From: Streptomyces griseoluteus
GTDB lineage: Bacteria; Actinomycetota; Actinomycetes; Streptomycetales; Streptomycetaceae
Direction of reading: 5' to 3'
Length of the DNA stretch: 64,000 nucleotides
Assembly (NCBI GenBank): GCA_000717735.1
Contig: JOBE01000008.1
Coordinates: 234,765 to 298,764, forward strand
Position 1 is the stretch's first letter; every line of letters starts with the position of its first letter. The position numbers and the translations under genes are program-made. The notes below the pieces were generated by a model. The model did no database searches. It was not told where the DNA came from and worked only from the letters and a program-made list of their open reading frames with translations. Of this stretch, positions 53,672 through 62,089 are shown piece after piece.

Positions 53672-54616
53672 GTGGCGTCCGTCGCGCTGGTCCACTGCAC
53701 TACTCTCATGCTGCAGCGCCTCCCGGAACCCCCACCACGCTGGCTTCAGCGCGACGAGCGGAGCTTCGCCTACCCATACAAAGAGTGGCGAAAGCCACGA
53801 GGATGGTGCCTGGCCTTCTTCACCGACCGAGACCCCGATCTCAGCAAGCGCACGGTCATCGGCGTCGGCGGTGCTTTCCCGGGGAGACGATCGGGGACTT
53901 ATGAGCGCTCCCTGATCACCCGAGATTTCACGCCACTACCTCGGCCGCTTCCGCTTGCGGAACTTGAGATGCCGATGGGGACAAGCCGTCGCTTCCTTCG
54001 AGACGATGGCCGAATGTCGGAAGTGGCTGGCCAACGACTTCTGGAATGCGTGCGTCAGCTACGGCCGGAGCTGGCCTCAATGCTTTCCGAACTGGAGCAG
54101 TCACTTGGGATGCACCCACCAGCAGGTGCTGTCGGCGAAAAGCTGAACCTCGAGAAAGATGCCGTGGGGATGCTGCTCGAGGCCGCGGGCATGGAGCGTG
54201 ACGTGGTCGAATCATGGCAGTCTCCCGTTGCGCCCGAAGTCCTGGAGGCCCGTTCTGTTCCATTTCTTGCCGGGCTGCCCGATCTCCGACAGATCGAGGA
54301 CCAGCAGATTGTGCACGACTACCACCGCTTTCCTGGGATGACAGGCATGGACGCGATCCAGGTGGGGTGGCGCATCTACCGTCGCAGCGGCGGACCTTCT
54401 GGCCATCGCCTCTTCGTGTATAACGCCAACCGCCACAGCGTAGAGACCGTTACCGGGGTCGACATGATCTACGTGAACGAGTTCACCGGAAGCGTCACCA
54501 CGGTCCAGTACAAGCGAATGCGCAAGGAGGCGGGTATTTGGACATATCGGTACGACGCCACCGCAGAGCGCGAGCTGGAGCGGATGGCGATGGTAGATAA
54601 GAGTGTGCTTCGATGA
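53672..54616 (+). CDS. Unrecognised protein, first part of a probable frameshifted gene
   Basis: 314 residues from GTG 53672 (GGGAGA upstream). No family recognised. The sequence is soluble and mixed alpha/beta (RDERSFAYPYKEWRKPRGW, HDYHRFPGMTGMDAIQVGW, VNEFTGSVTTVQYKRMRKEA). Composition is less G/C-rich than flanking host genes, fitting acquired DNA. The frame ends 14 bp after the next frame opens, and the sense appears to carry on there. It is therefore either a frameshifted single gene of about 440 residues or two overlapping genes. Confidence 0.6.
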   Translation: MASVALVHCTTLMLQRLPEPPPRWLQRDERSFAYPYKEWRKPRGWCLAFFTDRDPDLSKRTVIGVGGAFPGRRSGTYERSLITRDFTPLPRPLPLAELEMPMGTSRRFLRDDGRMSEVAGQRLLECVRQLRPELASMLSELEQSLGMHPPAGAVGEKLNLEKDAVGMLLEAAGMERDVVESWQSPVAPEVLEARSVPFLAGLPDLRQIEDQQIVHDYHRFPGMTGMDAIQVGWRIYRRSGGPSGHRLFVYNANRHSVETVTGVDMIYVNEFTGSVTTVQYKRMRKEAGIWTYRYDATAERELERMAMVDKSVLR

Positions 54617-54992
54617 CGGCTTGGACCCTCGGCTCGTCACCGCTCCGAGCATGGTGAAGCTGTGCCGAAACGTGCCCTTCGTCATGAGCTCTACGGCCCT
54701 CATCCCCGGCATGTACCTCACTCGTCCTCATTTCAAGGCACTGATCGACAGCCCGCTCGCTCGTGGTGCTCGTGGCGGCAGGCGCCTTCGGGAAGGAGAT
54801 GTGCCTAGGTACCTGAACAACACCACGTTCGCCACGCTCCTCAAGGACGGATGGCTCGGTACGCGAGGTGTCAGCAGCGACTACGTCATCGACTTGATCC
54901 TCCGCGCGCTGTCACCCGATGGCCCGGGGTCCGTGGCGGTTGGCATCCACGGAAGCTCCACAGCTCCTGGAAACCGGCGCACTCTTGGCTAG
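54603..54992 (+). CDS. Unrecognised protein, continuation of the preceding gene
   Basis: 129 residues from GTG 54603, overlapping the preceding frame by 14 bp. MCFDDGLDPRLVTAPSMVKL reads like the middle of a protein, not a new N-terminus, supporting a frameshift near 54600. The last part (LNNTTFATLLKDGWLGTRGV) is helical. No motif recognised. Confidence 0.55.
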   Translation: MCFDDGLDPRLVTAPSMVKLCRNVPFVMSSTALIPGMYLTRPHFKALIDSPLARGARGGRRLREGDVPRYLNNTTFATLLKDGWLGTRGVSSDYVIDLILRALSPDGPGSVAVGIHGSSTAPGNRRTLG

Positions 54993-55009
54993 GTCGCCCC
55001 CTAGCGACC
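54992..55009 (+). terminator. Short hairpin after the unknown gene
   Basis: GGTCGC and GCGACC arms around CCCCTA, overlapping the stop region of the preceding gene; a weak terminator candidate. Confidence 0.4.
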
Positions 55010-55023
55010 CACGTGACTGCCAG

Positions 55024-55065
55024 ACGTTTCAGCGGAACGTTCTTACCGGGATCCGGCCTGCAGCG
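55024..55065. repeat. att-like repeat 4 (decayed)
   Basis: ACGTTTCAGCGGAAC at 55024-55038 differs from the ychF-end core at two positions, which destroys the Phe-Asn reading. The following CCTGCAGCGGAG matches the flank of repeats 1 and 2 (CCTGCGGCGGAG). Probably an old boundary at the distal end of the type I R-M block. Confidence 0.45.
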
Positions 55066-55148
55066 GAGTCGCTTCCCAACCGATCAGCGCCCGGGACCGC
55101 CCTCTCAGGGAGCAGCTGCCCCAGGCGCTACTAGGACTAATGCCCTTC

Positions 55149-58100
55149 CTACGCCGCCAAAGCCGTGGGCTGAGCGGTCCGGCGCAGGTTCATGAAGACG
55201 ATGAAGAGGTCGTCGATCTCCTCGTCTTCAAAAAGGTCGTCGGGGCCACCCGGGGCTCGGTCGAGGAAGGGACCTTCGTACAGGTCCTTGTTGTGCAGGA
55301 AGCCCCGTCGAACCACCACATCGATGATCAGCTTAACGAAGTCGATCTGCGCGGCGGTGAGCTGACGCCCTCCGATGAAGCTGGCGAACGCATGCTGCGC
55401 GGCCTGCGGGTCCAAGCCGCACAGGCCACGGATGAAAAGACCGAGGCCGGCGCCTTCGCGCACCACGTCCAGATCCTCCTGCGAGGCGATGCCTTCGCTG
55501 AGGAAGATCTCCTCCAAGGCAGTTAGGTCTGCGGCGGTGATCTGCTGGGCGTGCCGGAGTTTACGCACGGACGGGTGGTCGTCGTGGCGTAGCAGGTAGG
55601 CACGGGCCTTCTGGCGAAAACGCTGCTCGTCGGTGCCGACTGGCAGGCCCCGCAGCTCGGCCTCGGTGATCTCACCGAGTTCGTCCTCGAAGTCGGTGTA
55701 AACGATCTTCCGCTTGGCCTTGTCGTCGACAAGGCCAGCGAGACTTCGGACTCTACGGCGCATGTCCTCCAGCATCGGAAGGGTCGCATCCTGCCACCAC
55801 TCGTCGCCGGCAAGGGCTTCGAGGAGGTCAACTTGGTCACTCACGGCCGGGATGTTGACCTTGCCGAGTAGGTCGTCGGCGATCTCCATGATCTTCATCC
55901 GGAGCTTGCCATACTCCTTGACACCCTCTAGGGCGGCGAGTTGAAGCCGGAAGGCAATGAGGTCGAAGCGCTTGGCGTCCTCGCGTCGGTCGTCCGCGTC
56001 CGGGTCGTAAGTGCTGGGCAACTTGATCAGCTTCTCGCGGATCTCGGCCTCGGCGTCATCGTCGATGCGGTGCCAGGTGGTGAAGTCGGCGTAGACCTCT
56101 ACAGCGCGGCGGTGTGGGCGGACCAAGAAGTTGTCCGGACTCATGCCGCTGATCACGCTGTTCAGGCGGTGGGCGAGGGCCCAGCGGACGGCGTGCTCGG
56201 TGCCGATGTCGTCCGGGCCGCCGTCGCGGGCGGGGTCGGGCTGGATGCGGCGGTCCAGGCTGCGCAGCAGGTCGAGCTGGGTGGCAAGGAGCCGCTCGGT
56301 GAGGGAAACCGTCTGGCGGCCTTCGCTGCCGGCGATCTCGCTGTTGAAGAAGTCGATGTTGCCGCAGAAGTCGAATACCCGGAAGTCCTTCTTGGCATGA
56401 TCGGGGTCGGTCTCGTCCGGGCCGAAGAGAGCAGGGCGCAGCCGGGTGCCGCGACCGATCATCTGCCAGAACTTGGTCCTGGAGAAAACTGCTTTAGCGA
56501 AGACCAGATTGACGACCTCGGGTACGTCGATGCCGGTGTCCAGCATGTCGACGGAAATCGCAATGTCAGGTTCCTTGGCGGCATTGGAGAAGTCCTCAAT
56601 GAGGCTCTGCCGGTAAGTCTCTTTGTAAGTAATCACGCGAGCGGTGTGACCGGCGCCCTGGGGGTAGTTGGCGTTATAGCGTGCCTCTATGAACCGGGCG
56701 TGCTCATTACTCTTGGCGAAGATGATGGTCTTGCCGAGACGGTCGCCACCCTGCACACGGTGCCCCTCGGTGACCAGGACCTCCAACATCTTGTCGACGG
56801 TGTCCTCGTTGAAGACGTACTTGTTGATGTCGTTGCGACCGACGGCATCAGGGACCTGTCCGTCCTCGGTCCATTCCTTGGCGTCCCACTCGGCCCTCTC
56901 CTCCTCGGAGAGCTCCGCGTAACGAATGCCGTGCTCCATGATCTTCAGGGGGACCTTCACGGCGCGCGGCGGTACGAGGTAGCCATCGGCTACCGCCTCG
57001 TCCAGACCGTAGGAGTCGGTGGGGACTCCGTCCTCCAGCTGGAACAGCTTGTAGGTGTTCCGGTCGATCTCGTCCTTCGGGGTGGCGGTGAGACCGAGGA
57101 GGAGCGCATCGAAGTAGTTGAAGATCTCGCCGTACTTGGCGTAGACGGAACGGTGGGCCTCGTCGATGACGATCAGGTCGAAGTGCCCAGGGCCGAAGCG
57201 GCGGCGGCCTGCCGAGCTGGTTACGTCGATCTGCTTCATCATCGTCTGGTACGTGGAGACGAAGACACGGGCGGAGGCGTTCTTGTCGTCCAGGAGGCTG
57301 GCGACGGGAGTGTTGGGCAGGTGTTCTTTGAACGCCTTCATCGCCTGGATGACGAGGGCCTCACGGTCGGCGAGGAATAGGACGTTCTTGACCCAACCTG
57401 CCTTGGAGAGCTGATCGACCAGCGCGACGGTGGTACGGGTCTTGCCGGTGCCGGTGGCCATAACAAGGAGCGCCTGACGCATGCGCTCACGGTCGTAGGT
57501 CTCGCCAACGCGCTTGATGGCTCGGAGCTGGTACGGACGGCCGGCGATGTTCGGGTCTGTGGGGTACGTGGAGAGGGAGCGACGCAGTGCACGCTGCTGG
57601 ATGCGCCAGAGGAGTTGTTCCTTAGTGAGGAACCCGGAGATCCGGCGGGGCGGGTAGCCGCTGTTCGGGCTCTCGTCCCAGTCGTCCCAGATGTAGGTCT
57701 CGTAACCATTGGTAAAGAAGATCACGGGGCGGCGGTTGTACGCGGTCGCAAGGGCATCGGCGTAGAGCTTGGCCTGTTGCTGACCGTCGCGGGGGTCGCG
57801 GCGGGTGCGCTTGGCCTCGATAACGGCGAGGGGCTTGCCGTCATCGCTCCACAGGACGTAGTCGACACGGCCGTTGCCGGAGGCAGTCTGCATGCCGGCG
57901 ATGGTGTGCTCGATGGTGCAGTCGGCGGCGCCGACGGTCCAACCAGCCTCCTTGAGGAGGAGATCGATAAAGGCGTCGCGGGTGGCCTGCTCGTCGTAGT
58001 CGTGGGTGTCCTGGATCTGGGAATTAGCCTGCTTGGCGGCCTCGATCTGGGCCCGCAGCTCGGCAATCTCGCGGGCGCGGGCAGCGTTCTCGGCGAGTGC

Positions 58101-58874
58101 CTGCTTCAGCTCCTCAGCCTGTTGCTTGTAGCGGCGGGCGTCTGCCTCCGCCTCCGCTTTCAGTTCTGCCTGCTTCTTCAGGCGTGCTTGCGGGGAGAGC
58201 GGCCGGGGCACGGCGCCCGTGTCGAAGTCGAGCGCCGGGACCGGGCGGAGCTCGGGACGGACGGCATAAGTGCGGGCCACCCAGTAGAGGGAGTGGAACA
58301 GCTCGCGAAGCGCAGAGAGGGCGGTGGCGGGCACGACGGGCGCGGACCTGTGCACGGCGGCATTGCCGAGGCGGCGCACCAAGTCCATCTTCGTTGCCAC
58401 GGCCGGACCGACGAGCCGCTTGAAGCCGGCGTCGTGGAGGTGGGCGGCGAGGTCCTTGCTGTACGGCTCGCGGAGGCTGGACGTGTCGTTGTCGTACATC
58501 CAGTGGACGGCGAGTTCGAGCGCCCGGCGGGAGTAGAAGCAGGAGGCACGGGGATCGGCGTGGGCGAAGCGCTCCGCCTGACGGGCCTCTCGATAGAAGT
58601 CAGGCCAGGAGGCCTTGAGAAATTCGAAGTTGGAGACGAGCGGGGCGGCTTGGGAGACGGCACGGTCGCGGGAGTCAGCGGCGGAATTGGGCTGGCTAGC
58701 CGGACGACCCTGACGGGGGTCGTAGGGCTTGGGGGGTGTAGGCCCCTGCTGCTTGGTCCCATCACTGTCGTTGCCCGAGTTCTCGGTGTTCGCGTTGCTG
58801 CGCATGTTCACTTGCTGCGCCCCTCTCCCCTGTTGATGATCCTGCTTGTGATGGTGGTGGGCTGGGCTGTGCAT
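55149..58874 (-). CDS. hsdR: Type I restriction enzyme, R subunit
   Basis: 1241-residue motor and nuclease subunit. In order it has an Arg/Pro-rich leader and a DUF4145-like domain (about 88-205; SWPDFYREARQAERFAHAD, CFYSRRALELAVHWMY). A coiled coil (about 225-300) and a PD-(D/E)XK nuclease (RVDYVLWSDDGKPLAVIEAK) follow, then a DEAD/DEAH translocase (MATGTGKTRTTVAL; IVIDEAHRS; helicase C with MLDTGIDVPEV and QMIGRGTRLR) and the EcoEI-type C-terminal domain. It cleaves unmodified DNA with HsdMS. The exact start is uncertain; an internal ATG at 58805 (MRSNANTENS) is an alternative. It lies 181 bp after hsdS, last in the operon. Confidence 0.95.
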   Translation of the reverse strand: MHSPAHHHHKQDHQQGRGAQQVNMRSNANTENSGNDSDGTKQQGPTPPKPYDPRQGRPASQPNSAADSRDRAVSQAAPLVSNFEFLKASWPDFYREARQAERFAHADPRASCFYSRRALELAVHWMYDNDTSSLREPYSKDLAAHLHDAGFKRLVGPAVATKMDLVRRLGNAAVHRSAPVVPATALSALRELFHSLYWVARTYAVRPELRPVPALDFDTGAVPRPLSPQARLKKQAELKAEAEADARRYKQQAEELKQALAENAARAREIAELRAQIEAAKQANSQIQDTHDYDEQATRDAFIDLLLKEAGWTVGAADCTIEHTIAGMQTASGNGRVDYVLWSDDGKPLAVIEAKRTRRDPRDGQQQAKLYADALATAYNRRPVIFFTNGYETYIWDDWDESPNSGYPPRRISGFLTKEQLLWRIQQRALRRSLSTYPTDPNIAGRPYQLRAIKRVGETYDRERMRQALLVMATGTGKTRTTVALVDQLSKAGWVKNVLFLADREALVIQAMKAFKEHLPNTPVASLLDDKNASARVFVSTYQTMMKQIDVTSSAGRRRFGPGHFDLIVIDEAHRSVYAKYGEIFNYFDALLLGLTATPKDEIDRNTYKLFQLEDGVPTDSYGLDEAVADGYLVPPRAVKVPLKIMEHGIRYAELSEEERAEWDAKEWTEDGQVPDAVGRNDINKYVFNEDTVDKMLEVLVTEGHRVQGGDRLGKTIIFAKSNEHARFIEARYNANYPQGAGHTARVITYKETYRQSLIEDFSNAAKEPDIAISVDMLDTGIDVPEVVNLVFAKAVFSRTKFWQMIGRGTRLRPALFGPDETDPDHAKKDFRVFDFCGNIDFFNSEIAGSEGRQTVSLTERLLATQLDLLRSLDRRIQPDPARDGGPDDIGTEHAVRWALAHRLNSVISGMSPDNFLVRPHRRAVEVYADFTTWHRIDDDAEAEIREKLIKLPSTYDPDADDRREDAKRFDLIAFRLQLAALEGVKEYGKLRMKIMEIADDLLGKVNIPAVSDQVDLLEALAGDEWWQDATLPMLEDMRRRVRSLAGLVDDKAKRKIVYTDFEDELGEITEAELRGLPVGTDEQRFRQKARAYLLRHDDHPSVRKLRHAQQITAADLTALEEIFLSEGIASQEDLDVVREGAGLGLFIRGLCGLDPQAAQHAFASFIGGRQLTAAQIDFVKLIIDVVVRRGFLHNKDLYEGPFLDRAPGGPDDLFEDEEIDDLFIVFMNLRRTAQPTALAA

Positions 58875-59055
58875 GGCCCACCACCACCGCGCGGACGACG
58901 CGGTCGTACCGGTCGCGGCTGCCGTGGTGCGGCAGGCCCGGCGGCAGCCCTGGAACTCCCCTGTCCCATGCGGGTTTGCGACCGAGGTGGCGGTGCGGTG
59001 TCCCGGTCTTGACTCCGGTGTCGTGGGTTAGACCTGGACGACGATGTGTTCCGGG

Positions 59056-60264
59056 TTACGCGGCCTCATGCTCCCAGAGCTCGCCAGCGAAGGCACGCTG
59101 CTGGAGGGAGGTGAAGAGTTCATCCAGGGTGGCGAGGTGACGCTCGTGATCGGCTCGCATCTGTTGCACTCGCTGCTTTCGCGACACGTACTCCTGCTGC
59201 AGCGCCAGAGGGGGCAGCTGAACAGGAAGCTTCTTGATCAACCCCATATTCAATCCAGCCATAATCGCCCCCTTGGCCACCCTCGCAAGATACTGGCGAC
59301 TGTCAGGATGCAAAAGGAAGTAGCTGTGAAGGAACTCCGGGAGGCACTTACTCTTGTCGAGGCTGATACAGCAGAGATGCTTCGTATTGATTGCCATCGG
59401 AATATCATCCGGAACAACCGCACACCTTCCACACGTGCCCATGATCGTAATCAGGACATCACCCGGCTTAACGGTGTAGCGTCGCAGTTGTCGATACTTT
59501 TCATGGGAGATGAACCGGCGCCCCGCCCAAGCGAATTCGTTCTGCACCGCATTGTCGATACCGAGAACCGCAACGCCCTCTTCTGTGAACTCTTCACGCA
59601 GAAGCTGACTCCCGAAGGGACCAGTCCTGATAGCGTCCTTGCCAGGAATGACCAGGTCCTCCACCAAGGATTCCACCCACCCGGCCCCTGGATCACCAAA
59701 CATTTCCATGAAAATGGACCGCACGAGGTCGTCGAGAAGATCGATGGATTGGCGGCGCTTGACACGGAGGGCGTCCACGTGATCCAGAAGGGCGCCGATG
59801 CGCCGCTGCTCCACGAGCGGAGGCGCAGGGACTTTGAGGTCGGCGAGGTACGCCTGCGGCACCCGCCGCTGCCCGCCGCTGCCCGTCATGCGCAGCTCAC
59901 CCTCCGTGCGAATCCAGTCCTGCCTGAGGAATCGAAGCAGGTATCGCGCGTCCACATTGGCGCGAGGACGGACCACATGAAACTCAGTCGACCCGGCCCC
60001 AACTCCCCGCTTCAAATCAGCCTGCGCGATCTTCCCATTCTGGAAGCACGGCGTGATCTTCGCCACGAGAATGTCACCGTTCCTGAACGGCGTATATCCC
60101 TTGCTCACCTCCAGATAATCGCGATCTTCGCCGCTCAAGGTTGAGCCGGATTCGGACACGTCCGCCATCCCCAGGAAAGACACGAGACCAGGGTTCGGAA
60201 AATTTCGACCGTGAACAGGGTTCAATTCGGCAAGATCCGATAGATCGACCAGGGGATACGTCAC
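59056..60264 (-). CDS. hsdS: Type I restriction-modification specificity subunit
   Basis: 402-residue DNA-recognition subunit with two target-recognition domains. TRD1 (about 1-150) is followed by the central conserved helices PPLVEQRRIGALLDHVDALR. TRD2 (about 200-350; TGPFGSQLLREEFTEEGV, KPGDVLITIMGTCGR) is followed by the distal helices PPLALQQEYVSRKQRVQQMR. The two TRDs specify the halves of a bipartite target that cannot be predicted from sequence. GTG 60264 overlaps the hsdM stop (GTGA). TRD2 is noticeably A/T-richer than hsdM and hsdR, consistent with exchange of specificity modules. Confidence 0.94.
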   Translation of the reverse strand: MTYPLVDLSDLAELNPVHGRNFPNPGLVSFLGMADVSESGSTLSGEDRDYLEVSKGYTPFRNGDILVAKITPCFQNGKIAQADLKRGVGAGSTEFHVVRPRANVDARYLLRFLRQDWIRTEGELRMTGSGGQRRVPQAYLADLKVPAPPLVEQRRIGALLDHVDALRVKRRQSIDLLDDLVRSIFMEMFGDPGAGWVESLVEDLVIPGKDAIRTGPFGSQLLREEFTEEGVAVLGIDNAVQNEFAWAGRRFISHEKYRQLRRYTVKPGDVLITIMGTCGRCAVVPDDIPMAINTKHLCCISLDKSKCLPEFLHSYFLLHPDSRQYLARVAKGAIMAGLNMGLIKKLPVQLPPLALQQEYVSRKQRVQQMRADHERHLATLDELFTSLQQRAFAGELWEHEAA

Positions 60265-61817
60265 TGGAGCATCCCCTTCAGCTCCTCCATACCCGCCGTG
60301 ATCTCTTTGTCCAGCCTCTCCAGATCAGCCAAGATGTCCAAGGGTGCCCGCGTCTCGATGTCCTCGTGAACGATCTGCTTGTATCGGTTGAGCGACAGGT
60401 CGTAGCCCTGGGTTGCGATGTCTGCCTTCGGGACAGTGAAGGACTGGGCGGTGCGAGGGCGCTCTCGTTCGGTCGTGTCGCGGGCGAACCAACGTGTGAG
60501 GGTGTCCGGGAGGTTGTTCGAGGCGTGGTCGGCCTCGGTCAGGCACTCTGCAGGACGGACGCCGAACTTGCCCTCCGGCACCAGAAGGTTGCGCTTGTCG
60601 TCCAACGACATGCCGTCGGCCTGGACGTCGTAGAACCAGACCTCGTCCGTGCCGCCGGAGTCGGTGCGGGTGAAGAAGAGGATGGCGGTGGAAACACCGG
60701 CGTACGGCCTGAAAACGCCAGAGGGGAGCTTCACCACGGCGTCCAGCTTCTGGTCCTCGACCAGCATGCGGCGGAGTTCCTTGTGTGCCTTGGTGGAGCC
60801 GAAAAGGACGCCATCAGGGACGATGACGGCGGCACGGCCACCGGGCTTCAGGAGCTTCAGGAAGAGAGCGAGGAAGAGGAGCTCGGTCTTCTTGGTCTTG
60901 ACGACGCGGAGGAGATCTACAGCCGTCTGCTCGTAATCGAGGCTGCCCGCGAAGGGCGGGTTGGCAAGGATCAGTGAGTAGCGCTCGGACTCAGGGGACG
61001 CGGATTCCGACAAGGAGTCGCGGTAGCGAATATCCGGGTTCTCGATGCCGTGCAGGAGCATGTTCATCGAGCCGATGCGCAGCATCGTGGAATCGAAGTC
61101 GAAGCCATGGAACATCGACTCGTTGAAGTGCTTGCGCTGGACGGATTCGTACAGTTCCTCACGGTGCTCACGCTGGACGTAAGAAGCCGACTGAACGAGG
61201 AAGCCAGCCGTACCGCAGGCCGGGTCGCAGATCTCGTCACCCGGGCGGGGCTGGGTCATCTCGACCATGAGGTCGATGATGTGGCGCGGGGTGCGGAACT
61301 GGCCGTTCTGGCCAGCTGAGGCGATCTTGGCGAGGAGGTACTCGTAGACGTCGCCCTTTACGTCGCTGCGCTCCATCGGGAGGCCGTCAAGGATGTCGAC
61401 GACCTTGGCAAGGAGGTTGGGCGAGGGGATCGTGAAGCGGGCGTCTCGCATGTGATGGGCGTACGTGGAGTCATCGCCACCCATGCGGCGGAGGTAAGGG
61501 AAGACGCCCTCGGCGACCAGCTTGTACGCGGTCTCAGGGTCACGGTCCTTGAAGTTCTGCCAGCGCAGGTCCTGCTCGTCGGGCCCGAAGAAAGGGTCCG
61601 GGTCAGGCTCTCCAATGCGGTTCGCCTTGCGGTCCTTGACGGTCTGGAGTTCGTCGAGACGCTTGACGAAGAGCAGGTACGTGATCTGCTCCATCACTTC
61701 GAGGGGATTGGAGATACCGCCGGTCCAGAACGCGTCCCAGACGCGGTCGACCTTGCTCTTGAGTTCGCCCGTAATCACATGGTCGATCGTAGCGGCGGGC
61801 ACAGACAGTGGCGGCAC
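60261..61817 (-). CDS. hsdM: Type I restriction-modification DNA methyltransferase subunit
   Basis: 518-residue N6-adenine methylase. HsdM_N helical domain (about 1-150; TGELKSKVDRVWDAFW, LEVMEQITYLLFVKRLDEL) precedes the catalytic domain with motif I DPACGTAGFLVQSASY and motif IV NPPF (ILANPPFAGSLDYE). GGRAAVIVPDGVLFG and KLPSGVFRPYAGVSTAILFF also fit HsdM. First gene of the operon. The GTG start at 61817 has GGAG just upstream; a GTG about 13 codons later is an alternative. It protects host DNA and forms the restriction complex with HsdS and HsdR. Confidence 0.95.
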   Translation of the reverse strand: MPPLSVPAATIDHVITGELKSKVDRVWDAFWTGGISNPLEVMEQITYLLFVKRLDELQTVKDRKANRIGEPDPDPFFGPDEQDLRWQNFKDRDPETAYKLVAEGVFPYLRRMGGDDSTYAHHMRDARFTIPSPNLLAKVVDILDGLPMERSDVKGDVYEYLLAKIASAGQNGQFRTPRHIIDLMVEMTQPRPGDEICDPACGTAGFLVQSASYVQREHREELYESVQRKHFNESMFHGFDFDSTMLRIGSMNMLLHGIENPDIRYRDSLSESASPESERYSLILANPPFAGSLDYEQTAVDLLRVVKTKKTELLFLALFLKLLKPGGRAAVIVPDGVLFGSTKAHKELRRMLVEDQKLDAVVKLPSGVFRPYAGVSTAILFFTRTDSGGTDEVWFYDVQADGMSLDDKRNLLVPEGKFGVRPAECLTEADHASNNLPDTLTRWFARDTTERERPRTAQSFTVPKADIATQGYDLSLNRYKQIVHEDIETRAPLDILADLERLDKEITAGMEELKGMLQ

Positions 61818-61946
61818 ACTCCGGAAAAGCCCGGGCCTCGGTCCCGGCCACTACGCCCGCCCCGCGACGGGTTACGCACCCTCCAGCCGGGTCCCTCGGC
61901 ATTCCGGCGCTCCAGCTCAGTACGGAGAACCAGGACCCTGCCTCCG

Positions 61947-61967
61947 TAGGTGATGCTGCGTCACCTA
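61947..61967 (-). promoter_or_regulatory. Inverted repeat upstream of hsdM
   Basis: TAGGTGA-N7-TCACCTA, perfect 7-bp arms, about 130 bp upstream of hsdM and abutting the right 24-bp direct repeat. Could be an operator for hsd expression or part of a recombination site; not resolvable by eye. Confidence 0.4.
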
Positions 61968-61990
61968 TCCCAGCACCATCCCAGCACGGG
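61967..61990. repeat. 24-bp direct repeat, right copy
   Basis: Identical to 53081-53104. Lies between hsdM and the ychF terminator, that is at the proximal edge of the type I R-M block. Confidence 0.85.
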
Positions 61991-61999
61991 AACGAGCCG

Positions 62000-62027
62000 A
62001 GGGCCCGAATCCGAAGACTCGGGCCCT
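62000..62027 (-). terminator. ychF terminator
   Basis: AGGGCCCGA (62000-62008) pairs with TCGGGCCCT (62019-62027), 44 bp beyond the ychF stop. The loop region includes CCGAAGA, as in the hairpin at 46318-46355. Confidence 0.75.
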
Positions 62028-62070
62028 CCTGACCTGCATGTTTGACAAAAGGGACGTGGTGGAATTGCGC

Positions 62071-62089
62071 CTAAACGTTGAAGCGGAAC
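62071..62089. repeat. att-like repeat 5: functional ychF 3' end
   Basis: ACGTTGAAGCGGAAC at 62075-62089 encodes the terminal Phe-Arg-Phe-Asn-Val of the intact ychF, here with GTT for Val and a TAG stop (62071-62073). Proximal boundary of the island array. Confidence 0.65.

Larger units (their letters stand above)
46368..62089. mobile_element. Stacked integrative islands at the ychF 3' end (defence cargo)
   Basis: Direct repeats of the ychF 3' end at 46372, 51428, 53018, about 55024 (decayed) and 62075 divide the region into blocks of about 5.1, 1.6, 2.0 and 7.1 kb. Cargo: SNF2 helicase, fused methylase-specificity protein and Uma2; Phd/RelE pair with decayed genes; integrase remnant and unknown gene; type I R-M operon. 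Codon use in parts (hsdS, the 53.7-55.0 kb gene) is visibly less G/C-rich than the host genes. Only a recombinase fragment remains, so present mobility is doubtful. Confidence 0.6.
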
